From: Clostridia bacterium
Lineage (GTDB): Bacteria > Bacillota > Clostridia > Oscillospirales > Acutalibacteraceae
NCBI GenBank assembly: GCA_017425745.1
Contig: JAFOXT010000141.1
Coordinates: 1-5,299 of the forward strand
Direction: 5' to 3'
Length of the DNA stretch: 5,299 bases
How positions within the stretch are numbered: the first letter of the stretch is position 1; every line of letters starts with the position of its first letter. Of this stretch, positions 1 to 5,179 are shown one piece after another. The position numbers and the translations under genes are program-made. A model generated the notes under the pieces. The model searched no databases and was not told where the DNA came from. It worked only from the letters and a program-made list of their open reading frames with translations.

Positions 1-74
1 TCATCATAATATATCATATTTTACTTTAAAAGTCTATAATAATTTCAGGTGAAAAAAATTATTTTTATTTTTAC

Positions 75-103
75 TTTCATTTCAGCGGGTTATAGTGTAT
101 AAT
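75..103 (+). promoter_or_regulatory. Candidate sigma-A-type promoter for the VTT-family gene
   Basis: A perfect TATAAT lies at 98-103, 33 bases before the start codon at 137. The hexamer 17 bases upstream (75-80, TTTCAT) is a poor match to TTGACA, so the call rests on the -10 box and the very AT-rich DNA upstream. A second TATAAT at 35-40 also lacks a convincing -35. Either could be the true promoter. Confidence 0.45.
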
Positions 104-136
104 ACCCTTTGAATTATATTACGGAAAGGCTTTAAT

Positions 137-811
137 ATGAGTAAGAAAACAAAATCAACCCTTATGGCACTTCTGAGAGTTGCCGTTGCAATGACAATTT
201 TTGTTCTTGCAGTCAGATATTATGATGAGCTTAAAAATATAGATGTAAGAGCAATTGTAGAGGGCAGCTCAAGTGTTGCCTTTGCTGTTGCCACAATCTG
301 GGGCATTTATCTTGTGAAGGCTGTTCTTTTTATTATACCCGCTTCACTTATCTATATTTCAATAGGTATGGCATTTTCTCCCGTAACAGCGTGTCTTATC
401 AGCCTTGTGGGAATTATCCTTGAGGTTACGGCAACTTATTTTCTCGGCCGTTTTCTCGGAGGCGACTATGTAGAAAAGCTTCTTAAAAAAAGCAAGGGCG
501 GTCAGAAAATACTTGAAATGAAGCTTAACGATAATTTTCCTGCTTTACTCGGTATAAGAGCATTGCCTGTTTTTCCCATTGACTTTGTAAGCCTTTTCTG
601 GGGCGCTTCAAGGTGCAAGTTTCCCCGATATTTTATTGCCTCGGTGGTAGGCATTATGCCGAGAGTTGTTCTTTTCACAATCCTCGGTGACGGAATTTAT
701 GACTATATTCCAATCCACCTTATTATTAAAATAGTAATCTGTGCAATTCCCGTTGCATGCGTGGTATATCTTGTTCGGCACTTTATAAAAATTAAAAAAG
801 AAAATAATTGA
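137..811 (+). CDS. TVP38/TMEM64 (VTT domain, DedA-superfamily) membrane protein
   Basis: This 224-residue integral membrane protein belongs to the VTT/SNARE-associated group (TVP38/TMEM64, YdjZ/YtxB-like). DedA-superfamily relatives are linked to lipid scrambling or carrier-lipid recycling, but the substrate of this one is unknown. Seen here: a basic N-terminus and hydrophobic segment (about residues 9-27); a long hydrophobic core (about 47-108) containing the FIIPASLIYISIGMAF stretch, a buried Glu96 and a YFLGR motif ending at Arg105; a charged loop (110-132); the signature Arg141-LPVFPIDFVSLFWG with the following G172/P175; and a last hydrophobic segment (about 192-213) with a Lys-rich tail. 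Length is normal for the family. The start is supported by GGAAAGG at 123-129, 7 bases before ATG. It appears to be a single-gene unit, since the next gene has its own candidate promoter. Family confidence is high; the physiological role is not determinable from sequence. Confidence 0.88.
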   Translation: MSKKTKSTLMALLRVAVAMTIFVLAVRYYDELKNIDVRAIVEGSSSVAFAVATIWGIYLVKAVLFIIPASLIYISIGMAFSPVTACLISLVGIILEVTATYFLGRFLGGDYVEKLLKKSKGGQKILEMKLNDNFPALLGIRALPVFPIDFVSLFWGASRCKFPRYFIASVVGIMPRVVLFTILGDGIYDYIPIHLIIKIVICAIPVACVVYLVRHFIKIKKENN

Positions 812-817
812 AAGTGA

Positions 818-846
818 TTGATTTATTTTTGCTTTAGTGCTACACT
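818..846 (+). promoter_or_regulatory. Candidate sigma-A promoter for the 889-1824 gene
   Basis: TTGATT (818-823) is separated by exactly 17 bases from TACACT (841-846). Transcription would start near 853 and give a short leader of about 35 bases before the start codon at 889. Both boxes are good matches to consensus. No terminator is visible between the preceding gene (stop 809-811) and this point, so read-through from upstream is also possible. Confidence 0.55.
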
Positions 847-888
847 GTGTATGTGTATTTACAAATAAAACACAAAGGAGAGTAAAAA

Positions 889-1824
889 ATGAAAAAGAAA
901 GATTACATTGTAGCTGCAATTCTGAGTGTGCTCGCTTGCGTTATGGCGTTTTTCCTTGTAACAAGGGACGTTAAGGTTGACGTTAAGGTTGAAGGTGCTC
1001 CTGCAGCAAACCAGACAGTAGAAGTACCCACAACAGCTCCCACAACAGCACCTACTCAGGCTCCCACTGAGGCTCCCTCACAGGAGAATACAGACAAGGC
1101 TCCCGAAGCTACTGAGCCTACAAAGGGTGATGAAGCTTCAACAGATCTTCCCTCAGGTAACGAAGCAATTCTTAAAAAGTACAGCGATATTATCAATGAT
1201 GCAAACGAAAAGAAGGTTGGCTACAACAAGGTAGAATTCCAGGCGATTCCTCCAGAAAAAGCAAACCTCGGCGGTATCCTTGATAAAATTATGCCCGTAG
1301 CGCAGACATTCTTTGTTGACGAAGCAACCGCTAAGTCAAATCCCGAAACCTTCCAGAAGGGTGGAGATATGAAGTGGTTCCCGCTTTATCACACAACAAA
1401 GGGCTGTGTTCTTACTGACGCAAGTAAGATTGAAAAGGCTGAATGCACAAAGCTTGATGACGGCAACGTTAAAATTACAATTGAGCTTCAGGATGAAATG
1501 AATCCCGAACCCATTGCTGAGGGCGCAACAACCTGCAACAGTGTTACAGGTTCAATGTTCACTCCCATTAAGAGAGCTGACGTCGATGACGTTCTTCAGA
1601 ACAACTTTGCAGTTAAGATGCTTATTAAGGATCTTAACTATGACCTTAAGTATCACGATTGTACAGCTGAGCTTATCTATAATCCCGAAACAAATCAGAT
1701 TGTTTCACTTACTCAGTATATGCACATTCTTATTATCGTTAACAGCGGTAAGGTTGCAGGCTCAGACGTAACAGGTGACGCAATTCTTGATAACTCAATG
1801 TTCCTTACAGAGTTTGTATATTAA
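889..1824 (+). CDS. Unrecognised membrane-anchored extracytoplasmic protein with Thr/Pro-rich stalk
   Basis: I do not recognise a family for this 311-residue protein. The N-terminus has Lys2-4 followed by a hydrophobic segment (about residues 6-25), typical of a signal anchor. A formal lipobox (V14-L15-A16-C17) is present, but the hydrophobic run continues past the Cys, so a transmembrane anchor is at least as likely as a lipoprotein. Next come a short DVKV tandem repeat (27-34), a low-complexity stalk rich in Thr, Ala, Pro and Glu (about 44-90) with four TAPT-like tetrads, and a mixed alpha/beta-looking domain (about 92-311). That domain contains four cysteines (173, 186, 216, 258), which could form disulphides or bind a ligand. 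The layout suggests a cell-surface domain held off the membrane by a flexible stalk. The RBS AAAGGAG (874-880) lies 8 bases before ATG. Lysine codons are mostly AAG here but mostly AAA in the upstream gene, which hints at high expression. Function is unknown. Confidence 0.85.
   Translation: MKKKDYIVAAILSVLACVMAFFLVTRDVKVDVKVEGAPAANQTVEVPTTAPTTAPTQAPTEAPSQENTDKAPEATEPTKGDEASTDLPSGNEAILKKYSDIINDANEKKVGYNKVEFQAIPPEKANLGGILDKIMPVAQTFFVDEATAKSNPETFQKGGDMKWFPLYHTTKGCVLTDASKIEKAECTKLDDGNVKITIELQDEMNPEPIAEGATTCNSVTGSMFTPIKRADVDDVLQNNFAVKMLIKDLNYDLKYHDCTAELIYNPETNQIVSLTQYMHILIIVNSGKVAGSDVTGDAILDNSMFLTEFVY
967..990 (+). repeat. Exact 12-bp tandem duplication inside the 889-1824 gene
   Basis: GACGTTAAGGTT occurs twice head to tail (967-978 and 979-990) and encodes DVKVDVKV just outside the predicted membrane anchor (residues 27-34). 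Because the two copies are identical at DNA level they look like a recent slippage duplication. Alternating charged and beta-branched residues suggest a short strand or spacer. Confidence 0.8.
1033..1080 (+). repeat. Four 12-bp repeat units encoding a (T/Q/E)AP(T/S) stalk
   Basis: Residues 49-64 read as four successive tetrads, TAPT, TAPT, QAPT and EAPS. The DNA units are similar but not identical (GCT/GCA and CCC/CCT alternate), so the repeat is older than the one at 967-990. Such Thr/Pro-rich stretches are typical wall-spanning linkers of Gram-positive surface proteins; that role is inferred. Confidence 0.75.
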
Positions 1825-1840
1825 TTTTAAAAATATAATT

Positions 1841-1876
1841 TTGCCGTCGTACGCTCAGTGCGGCGGCAATGCTTTT
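1841..1876 (+). terminator. Intrinsic terminator hairpin after the surface-protein gene
   Basis: A 12-bp stem (1841-1852 with 1858-1869, two G-U pairs when transcribed) closes a 5-base loop GCTCA. It begins 17 bases after the stop codon of the 889-1824 gene. Downstream, TGCTTTTGGTTT supplies an interrupted T-tract. The placement and the GC-rich stem support a terminator, which would insulate the SRP RNA/dnaX unit from upstream transcription. The T-tract is not ideal, so efficiency may be partial. Confidence 0.75.
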
Positions 1877-1917
1877 GGTTTCTCAGTAGGGAATATGAAA
1901 AAAATCTCCAAAACCCC

Positions 1918-1946
1918 TTGATTTTATCGTTGAATTGTATTATAAT
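1918..1946 (+). promoter_or_regulatory. Strong sigma-A promoter for the SRP RNA (and probably dnaX)
   Basis: TTGATT (1918-1923) and a perfect TATAAT (1941-1946) are separated by the optimal 17 bases. Transcription would begin near 1953, about 35 bases before the extended SRP helix. This is the best promoter in the window, fitting an abundant stable RNA. No comparably good promoter lies between the RNA and dnaX. Confidence 0.75.
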
Positions 1947-1960
1947 ATCAAGGCTATAAT
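1930..1960 (+). promoter_or_regulatory. Possible second, overlapping promoter for the SRP RNA
   Basis: A second perfect TATAAT is at 1955-1960, preceded by TTGAAT at 1930-1935. The spacer is 19 bases, longer than the usual 16-18, so this would be weaker or act as an alternate start near 1967. The two -10 boxes are 14 bases apart. Which one is used cannot be decided from sequence. Confidence 0.4.
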
Positions 1961-1962
1961 AA

Positions 1963-1976
1963 GTGGGGTAACCCAT
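1963..1976 (+). other. Small hairpin with GUAA (GNRA-type) loop in the SRP RNA leader
   Basis: TGGG (1964-1967) pairs with CCCA (1972-1975) around the loop GTAA (1968-1971), with a further G-U pair outside (1963/1976). It lies between the predicted transcription start and the long SRP helix. It could be a stabilising or processing element in a 5' leader that is later removed. If transcription starts near 1967, part of the stem would be missing from the RNA. Confidence 0.35.
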
Positions 1977-1987
1977 AACATAAAAGT

Positions 1988-2144
1988 AATAAGATACTTT
2001 AATTTGGTCATGCAGTGGCGGGTCCTGTGCGACAGTACGCCATGAACCATGTCAGGCGGGGAACCGAGCAGCATTAAGTGGAAAGTCTGTGCGACACAGC
2101 CAAAGCCTGTCACTGTGTGACCAAGTCAAGGTGTCTTATTTTTT
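1988..2144 (+). terminator. Extended basal helix of the SRP RNA merging into a T-tract (self-terminating rod)
   Basis: The SRP helix does not stop at 2006/2122. Bases 1988-2005 continue to pair with 2123-2140, with wobble pairs and one A/C mismatch (2001/2127). The 3' strand is followed directly by T-rich sequence (2139-2144, six T in a row). The whole 1988-2140 rod therefore has the form of a very long terminator hairpin whose loop is the SRP core, and no separate terminator hairpin is visible before dnaX. Termination by this structure is inferred. Incomplete termination would let the SRP promoter also serve dnaX, which starts 40 bases further on. Confidence 0.55.
2006..2122 (+). ncRNA. ffs: Signal recognition particle RNA, bacterial small (4.5S-like) type
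   Basis: This is the RNA scaffold of the SRP, which binds Ffh (and through it FtsY) to target nascent membrane and secreted proteins. The conserved apical domain is plain: GTCAGG (2051-2056), a three-pair stem CGG/CCG (2057-2059 with 2064-2066) capped by the GGAA tetraloop (2060-2063), then AGCAG (2067-2071) of the symmetric loop, with the ACC (2046-2048) side of the asymmetric loop. CCAU (2040-2043) pairs with GUGG (2078-2081), CUGUG (2025-2029) with CACAG (2095-2099), and the base closes with an unbroken 17-bp helix (2006-2022 with 2106-2122, four G-U). The core of about 117 bases fits the small class; I see no typical Alu domain (no UGUNR-type 5' motif). In Bacillus the SRP RNA gene (scr) likewise precedes dnaX, yaaK and recR. 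Confidence 0.93.
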
Positions 2145-2169
2145 CAATACGGCACGAAAGTTTGTTGAA

Positions 2170-2175
2170 AAGGAG
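2170..2175 (+). promoter_or_regulatory. Ribosome binding site that fixes the dnaX start
   Basis: AAGGAG at 2170-2175 is 8 bases before the ATG at 2184. An in-frame GTG at 2175-2177 overlaps this Shine-Dalgarno sequence and has no site of its own, so the ATG at 2184 is the start. The resulting N-terminus MYQVLYRKYRP is the usual one for DnaX. Confidence 0.9.
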
Positions 2176-2183
2176 TGAATCAG

Positions 2184-3842
2184 ATGTATCAGGTGCTTTA
2201 CAGAAAATACCGACCCAGAGTTTTTTCAGACGTTGTAGGTCAGGAGCACATAACCGAAACCCTTTCAAAGGAAATTGAAACGGGTAAGCTTTCTCACGCT
2301 TATCTTTTTACAGGCTCAAGAGGTACGGGTAAAACAACCTGCGCAAAGATTCTCTCAAAGGCAGTAAACTGTCAGAATCCCGTTAACGGCAACCCTTGTA
2401 ATGAATGCGAAATCTGTAAGGGACTTGACTCAGGTGCTATTCTTGATGTTGTTGAAATTGACGCAGCAAGTAACAACGGCGTTGAAAATATCCGTGATAT
2501 CCGTGAGGAAATCAATTTTACTCCTGCTTCCTGTAAGTACAGAGTGTATATTATCGACGAGGTTCATATGCTTTCAATCGGTGCCTTCAATGCACTTCTG
2601 AAAACTCTTGAAGAGCCTCCCGCGCACGTTAAATTCATTCTTGCAACAACAGAGGTGCATAAGCTGCCCGTAACTATTGTTTCAAGATGTCAGCGCTTTG
2701 ATTTCAGACGCGTTTCACCTGAAGCGATGAAGGATAGAATGGAATATATTGCTGAGAGAGAAGACCTTATTCTTGACGAGGATGCAGTTTCTCTTATTTC
2801 AAGAATTTCTGACGGCGGTATGCGAGATGCACTTTCACTTCTCGATCAGTGTATAGGTCACGACAGACACGTTACATCAGAAATTGTGTGCCGTGTTGCC
2901 GGTATGACAGGCAAGGACCATCTTTTCAGCCTTGCTTCAACAGTTTCAAATAAAAACAGTGCAGAGGCGCTTTCACTCATCAGTGACCTTCACGCTTCCT
3001 CCTGCGATATGGAGCGTCTTTGCTCAGATATGACCAATCATTTCAGAAATCTGATGATTGTAAAAACCGTAAAGGATTCAGGCTCGTTCCTTGTCTGCAC
3101 AAAGGATGAACTGACACAGTATAAACAGCAGAGTGAAACCTTTACTCTTGAAACAATTCTGCAGTGCATTTCACTTCTTCAGGAGTGTATGGCTAACATA
3201 AAGCGTGGAGTAAACCGCAGAACTGAAATGGAAATGACCTTCATAAAGCTCTGCACACCCACACTGAACGATGACAGTGAAGCTCTTCTCAGAAGAATTT
3301 CTGAGCTTGAAATTGCAATTAAAACCGGTGCAATTAAAGCTGTGTCGGAAGCACCCGTACAGACTTCAGCACCTGAAGATAAGCCTGAGATAACAGAAGC
3401 TCAGATTGAAGAAAAAAGCTACAGAGAGCCTCAGCCGACTTATGAGCAGGCTCCCGAAGCTGCAAACGAAGAAAAAGCACCACAGATGCCTTCAGAAGAA
3501 AGCAGTGATGAAGAACAGTCTATTCCATGGGCAGAGGTTCTTTCGGAACTTCAGAAGATCAACGCACCTCTTTGGGGTGTGCTGATGGATTCTCAGGCAG
3601 TAATAAGAGGGGACTTTGTGCTTATCAAAAGCGATAATCCCACTCTCAACTCATTTATAAGACAGCCCGGTTGTGCAAGAAATGTAAAAGACAGCATTCT
3701 CAGAGTAACGGGTAAGGATTACCGACTTGGTATTCACAACAGTCAGCCTGCAGAAAAAGCGGCTGAAGCGCCTAAAAAAGACCCCCTTCAGAATCTTATT
3801 TCAAGAGCAAGGGATATGGGCGTAAATGTTGATGTAAAATAA
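2184..3842 (+). CDS. dnaX: DNA polymerase III subunit gamma/tau (clamp loader ATPase)
   Basis: DnaX is the AAA+ motor of the clamp loader that places the beta sliding clamp on primed DNA at the replication fork. The product has 552 residues. Seen in order: N-terminal LYRKYRP; Walker A GSRGTGKT (44-51); zinc-binding Cys63, Cys72, Cys75, Cys78; Walker B YIIDE (122-126) followed by VH; sensor 1 LATTE (153-157); the SRC arginine-finger motif (Arg168); sensor 2 GGMRDA (Arg214); an oligomerisation region to about 385; an acidic Pro/Glu/Ala-rich linker (about 388-445); and a C-terminal domain (446-552) beginning SIPWAEV, the region that in tau contacts helicase and polymerase. All key residues are intact. 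No A AAA AAG slippery heptamer in the right register is present, so a separately made short gamma form is not evident. It heads the dnaX-ybaB-recR operon, with transcription probably from the SRP RNA promoter. Confidence 0.97.
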   Translation: MYQVLYRKYRPRVFSDVVGQEHITETLSKEIETGKLSHAYLFTGSRGTGKTTCAKILSKAVNCQNPVNGNPCNECEICKGLDSGAILDVVEIDAASNNGVENIRDIREEINFTPASCKYRVYIIDEVHMLSIGAFNALLKTLEEPPAHVKFILATTEVHKLPVTIVSRCQRFDFRRVSPEAMKDRMEYIAEREDLILDEDAVSLISRISDGGMRDALSLLDQCIGHDRHVTSEIVCRVAGMTGKDHLFSLASTVSNKNSAEALSLISDLHASSCDMERLCSDMTNHFRNLMIVKTVKDSGSFLVCTKDELTQYKQQSETFTLETILQCISLLQECMANIKRGVNRRTEMEMTFIKLCTPTLNDDSEALLRRISELEIAIKTGAIKAVSEAPVQTSAPEDKPEITEAQIEEKSYREPQPTYEQAPEAANEEKAPQMPSEESSDEEQSIPWAEVLSELQKINAPLWGVLMDSQAVIRGDFVLIKSDNPTLNSFIRQPGCARNVKDSILRVTGKDYRLGIHNSQPAEKAAEAPKKDPLQNLISRARDMGVNVDVK

Positions 3843-3883
3843 TAAAAGTAAAAATATAATCATAACATAAAGGAGATACTAAA

Positions 3884-4216
3884 ATGAAAGCAAGAATTCC
3901 CGGTGCACCTCAGGGTGGCAGAATGAATATGATGAAGCAGATTCAGGAAATGCAGGCTCAGCTTGAAGCAAAGCAGGCAGAAATTGAAGCAACCGACTTT
4001 ACTGCATCAGCAGGCGGCGGAGCAGTTGAAGTAACAGTTTCAGGCGCTCACGAAATCAAGAACATCAAGATGCAGCCCGACGTTGTTGACCCTGAAGATA
4101 TCGAAATGCTCTCAGACCTTATTATGGCTGCAGCAAACGAAGCTATGAGAAAAGCTGAGGATGCTATGGAGCAGGCTATGAATGCCGCTAAGGGCGGACT
4201 TAACCTTCCCTTCTGA
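3884..4216 (+). CDS. ybaB: YbaB/EbfC family nucleoid-associated DNA-binding protein
   Basis: YbaB/EbfC proteins are small dimeric DNA-binding proteins with a tweezer-like fold, associated with the nucleoid and encoded between dnaX and recR in many bacteria (yaaK in Bacillus). The 110-residue product shows the family pattern: a Gln/Met-rich N-terminal helix (about residues 13-36, with MMKQIQEMQAQLEAKQAEIE), a central strand region with GGGAVEVTVSG (about 44-54) and INIKMQP-like KNIKMQPDVVDPEDIEML (about 59-76), and a C-terminal helix rich in Ala and Met (78-103). Its Gly/Pro-containing start (residues 5-12) is flexible. The RBS AAAGGAG (3869-3875) lies 8 bases before ATG. It starts 41 bases after dnaX and its stop overlaps the recR start, pointing to co-transcription. 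A TATAAT in the spacer (3855-3860) has no good -35. Confidence 0.95.
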   Translation: MKARIPGAPQGGRMNMMKQIQEMQAQLEAKQAEIEATDFTASAGGGAVEVTVSGAHEIKNIKMQPDVVDPEDIEMLSDLIMAAANEAMRKAEDAMEQAMNAAKGGLNLPF

Positions 4217-4818
4217 TGGCAGGCTTCAGTGTTGTAACTCTCCAAAGGCTCATTGAGCAGTTTGAGAGATTGCCCGGAATAGGTCACAAGAGTGCTCAGC
4301 GCCTTGCTTTTCACGTGCTTAATATGAAAAAAGAGGATGCCGAAGCTTTTTCTAAGATTATTCTTGAGGCTCACGAAAAAATCAAAAAGTGCTCCTGCTG
4401 CTGTAATCTTGCAGAGGAGGAGCTTTGCCCTATCTGTAAAAGCAGTAAGCGTGACAGCAGTGTTGTCTGCGTTGTTGAAGACCCGAGAGATGTAATGGCC
4501 TTTGAGCGTACCCACGAATTTGAGGGCACATATCATGTTCTTCACGGTGTAATTTCACCTATGAACGGTATCGGTCCCGAGGACATTACAATCAAGGAGC
4601 TTCTTGCACGAATGGGTGACGGAAAAATTCAGGAAGTGATTATGGCTACCAATCCCACAGTTGAGGGTGAGGCTACAGCTATGTACATTTCAAGACTTCT
4701 TAAGCCTATGGGTGTTTCTGTAAGCCGACTTGCTTACGGTGTACCCGTTGGTGCAGACCTTGAGTATGCCGATGAGGTAACACTTACCAGAGCACTTGAA
4801 GGCAGAAGAATGATATAA
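4216..4818 (+). CDS. recR: Recombination mediator protein RecR
   Basis: RecR works with RecO and RecF to load RecA on SSB-covered single-stranded gaps. The 200-residue length is standard. Seen in order: helix-hairpin-helix LPGIGHKSAQRLAFHVL (19-35); a four-cysteine zinc finger Cys59, Cys62, Cys71, Cys74 with the usual C-x2-C-x8-C-x2-C spacing; a Toprim domain from about 83, with VVEDPRD (86-92, acidic Glu88), HGVISPMNGIGPEDI and the ATNPTVEGEAT motif; and the C-terminal LAYGVPVGADLEYADEVTLTRALEGRR signature. Cys61 and Cys63 are extra cysteines next to the first zinc pair. The start ATG shares one base with the ybaB stop (TGATG, 4214-4218), so translation is probably coupled to ybaB; no strong independent Shine-Dalgarno is visible. 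Nothing looks truncated. Confidence 0.97.
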   Translation: MAGFSVVTLQRLIEQFERLPGIGHKSAQRLAFHVLNMKKEDAEAFSKIILEAHEKIKKCSCCCNLAEEELCPICKSSKRDSSVVCVVEDPRDVMAFERTHEFEGTYHVLHGVISPMNGIGPEDITIKELLARMGDGKIQEVIMATNPTVEGEATAMYISRLLKPMGVSVSRLAYGVPVGADLEYADEVTLTRALEGRRMI

Positions 4819-4841
4819 TGAAAAAGCGACAGCGCGTTTTG

Positions 4842-4869
4842 GTTACTTTTCCGCGCCAGGAAAAGTAAC
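4842..4869. repeat. Perfect 11-bp inverted repeat between recR and the DUF6440-like gene
   Basis: GTTACTTTTCC (4842-4852) and GGAAAAGTAAC (4859-4869) are exact inverse copies around the loop GCGCCA. A weaker outer pairing, ACAGC (4829-4833) with GCTGT (4882-4886), would enclose it. No T-tract follows on either strand, so it is a poor intrinsic terminator. It resembles a short palindromic intergenic repeat, or it may be an RNA-processing or stability hairpin in the transcript. The surrounding GC-rich, CG-containing sequence differs from the AT-rich spacers elsewhere in the window. Confidence 0.75.
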
Positions 4870-4907
4870 GCTCAGCGGCGAGCTGTGGAATTATCGGAGG
4901 TGTCACT

Positions 4908-5099
4908 ATGGCCAAAAACGACAGATTTGAAAAAGTATACACACAGGGTGCACTTGCCACAATGGAAATCTGGGTTGACAAAGAAACAGGTGTGAACTAT
5001 CTTTATCATCAGAGCGGTTACAGCGGCGGTATGACTCCGCTTCTTGACCGTGACGGAAAGCCCGTTATTTCACCAATTGTAAACAGATACGAAAAATAA
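4908..5099 (+). CDS. Small DUF6440-like protein of unknown function
   Basis: This 63-residue soluble protein matches what I recall of the DUF6440 family: an N-terminal RFEKVYTQGALATMEIWVD-type start (residues 6-24), the KETGVNYLYHQSGYSGG stretch (25-41) and the C-terminal TPLLDRDGKP motif (43-52). The family function is unknown. The ETGVNYL pattern, followed by Gly-rich turns and then DRDGKP, suggests a small all-beta domain. It has no signal peptide and no cysteines. The RBS CGGAGG (4895-4900) is 7 bases before ATG. It lies 89 bases after recR, beyond a palindrome, and 80 bases before smpB, so it may belong to either unit or stand alone; no convincing promoter is seen. The family name is from memory; the gene itself is well supported. 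Confidence 0.85.
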   Translation: MAKNDRFEKVYTQGALATMEIWVDKETGVNYLYHQSGYSGGMTPLLDRDGKPVISPIVNRYEK

Positions 5100-5100
5100 T

Positions 5101-5154
5101 GCCTTTGCCGTCCCTTTTAAGGGAAGGTGGCAACCGAAGGTTGTCGGAAGGGGT
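5101..5154. repeat. Dispersed-type palindromic element foldable as a three-way junction
   Basis: Two hairpins lie side by side: CCCTT-TT-AAGGG (5112-5123) and CAACC-GAA-GGTTG (5131-5143). Flanking bases close them into an outer stem, CCTT (5102-5105) with AAGG (5148-5151) and CCG (5108-5110) with CGG (5145-5147), leaving a two-base bulge. The result is a compact cloverleaf-like fold about 50 bases long. The sequence resembles short repeats that I recall as common between genes in gut Clostridia (CCTTCCC...AAGGG...GGTGGC type). Multiplicity in this genome cannot be seen from one copy. It starts 1 base after the DUF6440-like stop and ends 11 bases before the smpB RBS. Confidence 0.65.
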
Positions 5155-5179
5155 TAACAAAGACAGGAGGCTGAGCTTT

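Noticed and set aside
608..919. 103-codon open frame on the minus strand
   Set aside because: It lies opposite the end of the VTT-family gene and the next leader, its product is low-complexity and resembles no family, and no ribosome binding site fits.
2175..2183. Upstream GTG as dnaX start
   Set aside because: The GTG is part of the AAGGAG ribosome binding site of the ATG at 2184, which gives the normal DnaX N-terminus.
2078..2278. 66-codon plus-strand open frame overlapping the SRP RNA and dnaX start
   Set aside because: It begins inside the SRP RNA apical domain, has no Shine-Dalgarno site and conflicts with dnaX in another frame.
3774..3780. A6G run as a programmed frameshift site for a short gamma form of DnaX
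   Set aside because: The run is not in the A AAA AAG register relative to the dnaX frame, and it lies near the very end of the gene. The other A6 run (3412-3417) also lacks the required codon register.
3829..3860. Promoter between dnaX and ybaB (TTGATG / TATAAT)
   Set aside because: The spacer is 20 bases and the region is uniformly AT-rich, so a chance TATAAT is likely. It was not called as a feature.
4048..4545. 165-codon open frame on the minus strand across ybaB and recR
   Set aside because: It is antisense to two well-identified genes whose full motifs are intact; its length follows from their codon pattern.
4842..4869. Rho-independent terminator of the dnaX operon
   Set aside because: The stem is perfect, but GCTCAGCGG follows it instead of a T-tract, and the opposite strand has no T-tract either.
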